A DNA stretch of 10,360 nucleotides from Bacteroidaceae bacterium (GTDB lineage: Bacteria > Bacteroidota > Bacteroidia > Bacteroidales > Bacteroidaceae). The position numbers and the translations under genes were made by a program. Below the pieces are notes generated by a model. That model ran no database searches. It saw only the letters and a program-made list of their open reading frames with translations, and was not told the origin of the DNA. Shown here in pieces: positions 1-5,200 of this stretch (its first letter is position 1; the number at the start of each line of letters is the position of its first letter). The stretch is from assembly GCA_016292545.1 (NCBI GenBank), contig JAEDIG010000089.1:1-10360 (forward strand), in the 5' to 3' direction.

Positions 1-1018
1 AGGAGGCTTGCACGCCTGTGGGCATGGCTCCTTCCGGATTTTCCTCCTGTGCCGGTGTGGTCTCGCCGAACCCTTCAAACAGGTCGCCCTGCACCACCTT
101 TGGCCCGCTCTTTTTCTTCGGAGTGCTTGCCGGCCGGTTCCCCTCGGCCTCCTTCTTTCTTCTCAGGAGTGTCTTGAATTCCATCTCCTCATATATCTGC
201 TGCAGCAGCTCCATGTCGGGCTCCTCCACAGCCAGTGCATCCATGTCGAGCACGGCTCCGGGCACATCTGTGCGGATGGTGGCCAGCCATTTGCTGGTGC
301 GTATCTGTTCGGCGTTGTCCGTCACCCGCTGTTTCAGCACACCCTTCAGCTGGTCGGCATGTGCAAGCAGATTTTCCACGCTCCCGAATTCCTTGATCAG
401 GCGCACGGCCGTCTTTTCCCCCACGCCCGGACAGCCGGGGATGTTGTCTACGCTGTCTCCCATCAGCCCCAGCAGGTCAATCACCTGACGGGGATGGTCG
501 ATGCCCCATTTCCGGGCCACTTCTTCGGGACCCATCACTTCGGTCACGGACATGCGGCCTGCAGCAGGCTTGTAGATGCGCACGTTGTCTGTCACCAGCT
601 GTCCGTAGTCCTTGTCGGGTGTCATCATGTAGGTTTCGATTCCCCGCTCTCCGGCCTGCAGGGCCAGTGTGCCAATCACGTCGTCGGCCTCAAACCCCTC
701 TGCCTCCACCAGCGGGATATGATAGGCCTCCAGGATTCGCTTGATATGAGGCACGGCAAAGCGGATGGCTTCTGGGGTGGCCTCCCGCTGGGCCTTGTAG
801 GCAGGGTAGGCCTTGTGGCGGAAGGTGCCTCCTGCAGGGTCGAAGGCCACTCCTATGTGGGTGGGGCTTTCCTTTCGCAGCACCTCCTCCAGTGTGTTCA
901 CGAAGCCCAGGATGGCCGAGGTGTTCTCGCCGCGGGAGTTGATGAGTGGATTCTTGATGAAGGCGTAGTAGGCCCTGAAGATAAGTGCGTATGCATCCAG
1001 TAAAAACAGTTTGTCCAT
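1..1018 (-). CDS. polA: DNA polymerase I, N-terminal part (5'-3' exonuclease domain), partial at window edge
   Basis: DNA polymerase I fills gaps and removes RNA primers during lagging-strand synthesis and excision repair. I translated 339 codons from the ATG at 1018-1016 to the window edge and met no stop; the polymerase part lies outside. The visible part is the 5'-3' (flap) exonuclease domain, about residues 1-290. Its metal-binding acidic residues are in place: D8 in LLDAYALIFRAYYA, D60 in the FDPAGGTFRHKAYPAYKA block, E110/D112/D113 in GFEADDVIGTLA, D135/D137 in TPDKDYGQLV, and D188/D191 in LLGLMGDSVDNIPG. The helix-3-turn-helix segment GCPGVGEKTA follows. From about residue 290 a Lys/Glu/Pro-rich linker leads toward the rest of the enzyme. 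The start is well supported because MDKLFLLDAYALIFRAYYA matches the family N-terminus. The gene is divergent from the ispB-like gene across 110 bases. Whether the downstream 3'-5' exonuclease domain is active cannot be seen here. Confidence 0.96.
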   Translation of the reverse strand, partial: MDKLFLLDAYALIFRAYYAFIKNPLINSRGENTSAILGFVNTLEEVLRKESPTHIGVAFDPAGGTFRHKAYPAYKAQREATPEAIRFAVPHIKRILEAYHIPLVEAEGFEADDVIGTLALQAGERGIETYMMTPDKDYGQLVTDNVRIYKPAAGRMSVTEVMGPEEVARKWGIDHPRQVIDLLGLMGDSVDNIPGCPGVGEKTAVRLIKEFGSVENLLAHADQLKGVLKQRVTDNAEQIRTSKWLATIRTDVPGAVLDMDALAVEEPDMELLQQIYEEMEFKTLLRRKKEAEGNRPASTPKKKSGPKVVQGDLFEGFGETTPAQEENPEGAMPTGVQAS

Positions 1019-1059
1019 TGCTCAAAAGATGTATTTTGGTTGATTCTGGTGAAATTTGC

Positions 1060-1071
1060 GGTAAATTTACC
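1060..1071. repeat. Perfect 12-bp palindrome in the polA/ispB divergent spacer
   Basis: GGTAAATTTACC is a perfect palindrome, 41 bases upstream of the polA start and 57 bases upstream of the ispB-like start. Its core TAAATTTA also matches seven of eight positions of the Bacteroidetes -7 element on the minus strand, but I saw no -33 partner at the right distance. It could be a dimeric regulator site or an accident of AT-rich sequence. No function is assigned. Confidence 0.35.
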
Positions 1072-1102
1072 TAAAAATTATGAATCGGTCATCTTTTTTA
1101 TG

Positions 1103-1110
1103 TAATTTTG
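1103..1110 (+). promoter_or_regulatory. Putative -7 promoter element for the ispB-like gene
   Basis: TAATTTTG matches the Bacteroidetes sigma-factor -7 consensus TAnnTTTG exactly and sits 18 bases before the GTG start at 1129. No TTTG or TTG occurs about 19-21 bases upstream, so only half of the promoter is supported. If used, the transcript would have a leader of only about a dozen bases, consistent with the missing Shine-Dalgarno sequence. Confidence 0.4.
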
Positions 1111-1128
1111 CAAAAATTTTGAGCGAAA

Positions 1129-2103
1129 GTGAATCCATTAGACAAGATACAAGCACCCATAACAGAAGAACTGGCTTCCTTCAGTGTCATGTTTGAGCAG
1201 GCCATGTCGCACGAGAATCCCATCCTCCACCAGGCCCTTGTGCACATGCGCCAGCGGCTGGGAAAGATGATGAGGCCCATTCTCGTCATCCTGTCGGCAC
1301 GCATGGTGGGTCGGTGTACCCAGGAGGTGCTCCATGCCGCTGTGGCACTGGAGCTGCTCCATACGGCCAGCCTTGTCCACGATGATGTGGTGGACGAGAG
1401 CGAGAGGCGACGGGGGCAGGCCAGTGTGAATGCACGCTTTGGCAACAAGGTGGCTGTGCTGGTGGGCGACTATGTGCTGAGCATGGCCTTGGAGCATGCG
1501 GCCTGCACGCGGTCCACCCGTGTGGTGGAGCTGGTGGCGAATCTGGGCCAGACGCTTGCCGATGGTGAACTGTTGCAGCTCTACAACACACAGTCGGACA
1601 TAATCGACGAAAAGAGCTACTACAGCGTCATACGCAAGAAGACGGCTTCCCTTTTTGCTGCCTGCTCGCAGATAGGTGCCATCCTTGCCGGAGCCGGCGA
1701 CGACGATGTGGAGCGTCTGCGCCAGATAGGGCAGATAACGGGCACCTGCTTCCAGCTCCGCGACGACATCTTCGACTATGACGACAAGCACGATGTGGGC
1801 AAGCCTGCGGGCAACGACATGAAGGAGGGCAAGCTCACGCTCCCGGCCATTCATGCCGTTCTCAGGGGCGACAATCCCGAGATGAAGGCCCTGGCCCTGA
1901 AGATCCGCCGCCAGCAGGCTTCTTTGTCCGACATCCAGCGTATGGTCGATTATACGCGCCAGCAGGATGGAATCGCATACGCCGAATGGGCCATGCAGGA
2001 GTTCCAGTATATGGCAGCGGGACTGATACCAGAAGAATGGAATCCCGACATTGCAAAGGCGCTCCATTCCTATATCGACTATGTGGCCGGCCGTGTAGTC
2101 TGA
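1129..2103 (+). CDS. ispB: Long-chain (all-trans) polyprenyl diphosphate synthase
   Basis: This is a cytosolic Mg-dependent prenyltransferase that extends allylic diphosphates with isopentenyl diphosphate to make the long side chain of menaquinone. It has 324 residues, the usual length for IspB-type enzymes. The first aspartate-rich motif is DDVVD (D85, D86, D89) in LVHDDVVDESERRRG. The second is DDIFD (D212, D213, D216) in QLRDDIFDYDD. The diphosphate-binding GKMMRP (K46, R49) and the KT pair (K171, T172) are also present. Residues 5 and 4 before the first motif are small (A80, S81), which in this family leaves the product tunnel open and favours long chains; exact length cannot be read. The GTG start is forced: an in-frame TGA lies at 1120-1122 and the next Met would remove the conserved N-terminal helix. 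The gene stands alone: polA is divergent, and the next plus-strand gene has its own promoter 156 bases on. Confidence 0.93.
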   Translation: MNPLDKIQAPITEELASFSVMFEQAMSHENPILHQALVHMRQRLGKMMRPILVILSARMVGRCTQEVLHAAVALELLHTASLVHDDVVDESERRRGQASVNARFGNKVAVLVGDYVLSMALEHAACTRSTRVVELVANLGQTLADGELLQLYNTQSDIIDEKSYYSVIRKKTASLFAACSQIGAILAGAGDDDVERLRQIGQITGTCFQLRDDIFDYDDKHDVGKPAGNDMKEGKLTLPAIHAVLRGDNPEMKALALKIRRQQASLSDIQRMVDYTRQQDGIAYAEWAMQEFQYMAAGLIPEEWNPDIAKALHSYIDYVAGRVV

Positions 2104-2153
2104 GTTTTCCCTTCTTTTTTCATCTAAATGTAACAATTTCGTTCGAATTTCGC

Positions 2154-2203
2154 CCCCAAATGTAGAATTTCCTGTGTTTTCATTTGGGGATGGATGTTTT
2201 TTT
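2154..2203 (+). terminator. Inverted repeat plus T-tract: possible ispB terminator overlapping the next promoter
   Basis: CCCCAAATG at 2154-2162 is exactly complementary to CATTTGGGG at 2181-2189, giving a 9-bp stem with an 18-base loop. A run of seven T follows at 2197-2203. This could end the ispB-like transcript, though the long loop and the 7-base gap before the T-tract are not ideal. The right arm contains the TTTG used as the -33 element of the following promoter, so the repeat may instead be an operator. Just upstream, AATTTCG is repeated directly at 2135-2141 and 2146-2152, 11 bases apart. Confidence 0.35.
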
Positions 2204-2213
2204 CGTATATTTG
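2183..2213 (+). promoter_or_regulatory. Bacteroidetes-type promoter of the giant surface protein gene
   Basis: TTTG at 2183-2186 and TATATTTG at 2206-2213 are separated by 19 bases, a full match to the Bacteroidetes consensus TTTG-N19-21-TAnnTTTG. Transcription would start around 2219-2221, leaving a leader of about 40 bases before the ATG at 2260. That leader is A/T-rich with no Shine-Dalgarno sequence, as is usual in this phylum. Confidence 0.72.
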
Positions 2214-2259
2214 CAGCAGAAACAATAAAAAATCATCCAACTTATAACATTTTTTGCTT

Positions 2260-5200
2260 ATGAAGAAGAGAATTCTCTCTGCAACCCTTTTCGGGTTGCT
2301 TCTCTCCGGCGCAACGCTGTCTTGGGCCTTGGAGATGAGCCCCACCCCGGCTTCTCCCCAAAGTCCGGCTCCTGCAGAACCGGAACGAGTGGAAACACGT
2401 GCGGATGAGGTGGCCCTGCCTGTGGCCGACCTGCTCGACGTGCAGTTTACCGACGACGGCAATGCCGTTGACGTGTCACCCATGCAAATGGAAGTGAAGA
2501 CGATGGGAGCCCCCGAGGTGGCTCTCAACGAAAAGTTCGGACGCAACTCCGCCCGCATGACCAATGGCTATGGTGCGGGAACGTCGAACTATTACCGGAT
2601 TGAGTACAGCGGCAACCAGGCCTTCAAGGATGCCCTGGCCGACGGCCACACCCTGGAGCTGCTGTTTTCTGCCAACTATGAGGAAATCCTGGACAAGGAG
2701 ACAAAGCCCTTCTCCGGCCATGAGGGTGGCGGCACGGGTTTGATGATCAACGGCAACAACCATGGGTATGAACTGAACTTCCTGCCCCACGTGGGCGGTG
2801 CCTACTGCTGGACCCAGAGCGGCATTGTGCCCTCGCCCCACACCTACTACCACATGGTGGGCGTATGGAACAAGGAAGAGGGGAAAGCCTATATATATAT
2901 TAATGGTAAGCTGGCCGGACAGGCCAATGCTGTGGGCGACCTGAAGTTCCCCGGCGAGGCTGCCCAGTGGTTTGGCATCGGCGGCGATGCTTCCGGCAAT
3001 ATGGAAGCCCAGTCGGGCAGCAACTGGGAGATTGTGGCCGCACGCATCTACGACAAGCCCCTGGAGGGCGGTGAGGTGGAGGCCCTGTGGTACAATTTCT
3101 GCGGCACCGACATGACGGAGCCCGACAAGCATCAGTGGGACGAGAACGGCGTTTGCTCCACCTGTGGAGAGCTCAACAGCGATTTCGTTTCTACCGACGC
3201 GGACGGATATTTCCTGGTGGGCAATGTGCAGCAGTGGAACTGGGTGCGCACCTATGTGTCCACCCGCAAGGCTTCTGTCAAGGTTCGCCTCACGGCCGAC
3301 CTCGACCTGAGCGGGCTGCAGAATCCTTCGCTGGCCACCTTCCGCGGCACACTCGACGGCCAGGGGCACAGCGTGAAGCTCGACATCGTATCTCCCGAGG
3401 TGGCTCGCATGGGTCTTGTGCGTTTTGCCACAGGCGGTTGTACGCTGAAGAACCTCGCCATCACCGAGGACAGCCATGTGGAAGGTGCTGCCTTCACGGG
3501 TGGCTTCATCGGCGCGTCTGTGCCAAGTTCGGGCACCATCACCATGGACCGTCTGGTCAACTATGGCGAAGTGGTGGCCCATGGCGCCAATGCCGGCGGT
3601 ATCGTAGGCTGCTGTGACGGCTCTTTTGCCACCTTCATCCTCACCAACTGCTGTGCCACAGGTACTGTGATTGGCGACAAGGAGTCTGGTGCCATCAGCG
3701 GTTGGGTGGGCTCTTCTGCCACCATGACCAACTGCTGGGCCGTGGCCGATGTGTCTGGCAACGACGAGGGCAAGTACCTGTATCGTGGCTCGGCCAAGGT
3801 GACCAACTGCTACAACACGGTAGACGAGCAGGTGACCCTGCTCGAAGCTGATGCAGTAGAAAGCGGTGAACTGGCATGGAAGCTCAACGGCCAGTCGTTC
3901 AACAATCCCGTTTGGTATCAGAACATCGAGGCAGGCGACCCATATCCCACCTTCGATGCCACACGCGGCATTGTCTATGCCAAGGCCGGCGAGGAGTATG
4001 CAACCCTGGATCCCTCAAATGAGGCCAGCGTGGCCACGTTCATCAAGAACGTTGTGGCCTTGGAGCAGGAATATGTGGAGGAACTCGTGGCCCGTCAGGC
4101 TCTGATTGACGAGTTCAATGCCCTGGTTGCGCAGCTGGGCGAAACCACCACCCTCGAAGCCTTTGGCGAGGTGTATGCACAGGTAGTGGCCCTGCGTGCC
4201 GAGCTGGCAAAGAGCCAGCAGGAATATGCAGCCTATGAGGAGGCCGTGAACAGTTTGCGCACCTATCTGGAGGAGCATTCCGGCCTTACCAACGAGTACC
4301 GCGACCAGCTGGAAGAATATGTAGACGGTGACCTGAAGCCCGGCGACAACGAGGCCTGGCCCAATGGCTCCTACAGCTATATCATCGAAAACCTCCTGCT
4401 CACAGGCGAACAGCTGGCCGAGGAGCAGGCCCGCATGGACCAGATGCTGCAGATGGCCATTGCCAACGGTGTGGTGCCCGGCACCGACATCACCAACCTC
4501 TTCACCAACCCCCGTTTCGAGAATGGATTCAACGGATGGGAAGGAGCCCGCATGACAGGCTATGGAGCAGACGAGGACGGCATCATGACGGCAGCAGAAT
4601 ACTGGGGCAGCGGCACCTTCGACATGTACCAGACCGTCAGCGGACTGGAGAACGGTCTGTATGAAGTGGAAATCCGTGGTGCATATCGTCCCTTCGACGA
4701 CCAGAACGCCAACCAGTATTATCCCTACATCTATGCCAACGGCAACATCAACTACCTCCAGGCCGACTTCGAGGACATGATTCCCGTGGCCGAGGCTGTG
4801 GACAAGGAGAACTGCTGGATTGGTGAAAACGCATCCGTGCGCGACCGCGAGATTGTGGACATCGAAGGCAATGTCATCGGCTATGTGATGCATGGCATCC
4901 AGAGTGCCTGCTACGCCTTCCGTGCCGGCAGGTATCCCAACCGTGTCATCGCTGAGGTGACCGACGGCACACTCACCATCGGCATCAAGAACCCCGGCTC
5001 CAAGTGGGGTTCCAACGAATGGGTGGGCATCGGCGACATCCGCGTCACCTATCAGGGCACACTGGAAGAAGCCGGCGACGGACTGGACGAAGCCCTGGAG
5101 AGCATGCTGGCCCGCGCAGCCACCATCATGGAGTACACGCCCTCTACCGACAATGACTTTGCCCAATATCCAGGTTTCTCACAGACCTTGCGCGACCGCA

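Noticed and set aside
8..1003. Open frame of 331 codons on the plus strand over polA
   Set aside because: It mirrors the polA frame; the minus strand encodes all exonuclease motifs, while this product is Cys/His/Leu-rich with no domain.
1138..2136. Open frame of 332 codons on the minus strand over the ispB-like gene
   Set aside because: The plus-strand frame carries both aspartate-rich motifs and all family residues. The antisense product resembles no family I know.
2254..2259. Two-codon upstream extension of the giant gene (TTG start)
   Set aside because: The ATG at 2260 gives a standard signal peptide starting MKKR, and TTG starts are uncommon; the extension adds nothing.
2886..2906. Short TA-rich run (tatatatatatta) in the giant gene as a possible slippage or phase-variation site
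   Set aside because: It encodes part of the conserved AYIYINGKLAG strand of the LamG domain, matches AYMYVNG in copy 2, and the frame is open; it is ordinary coding sequence.
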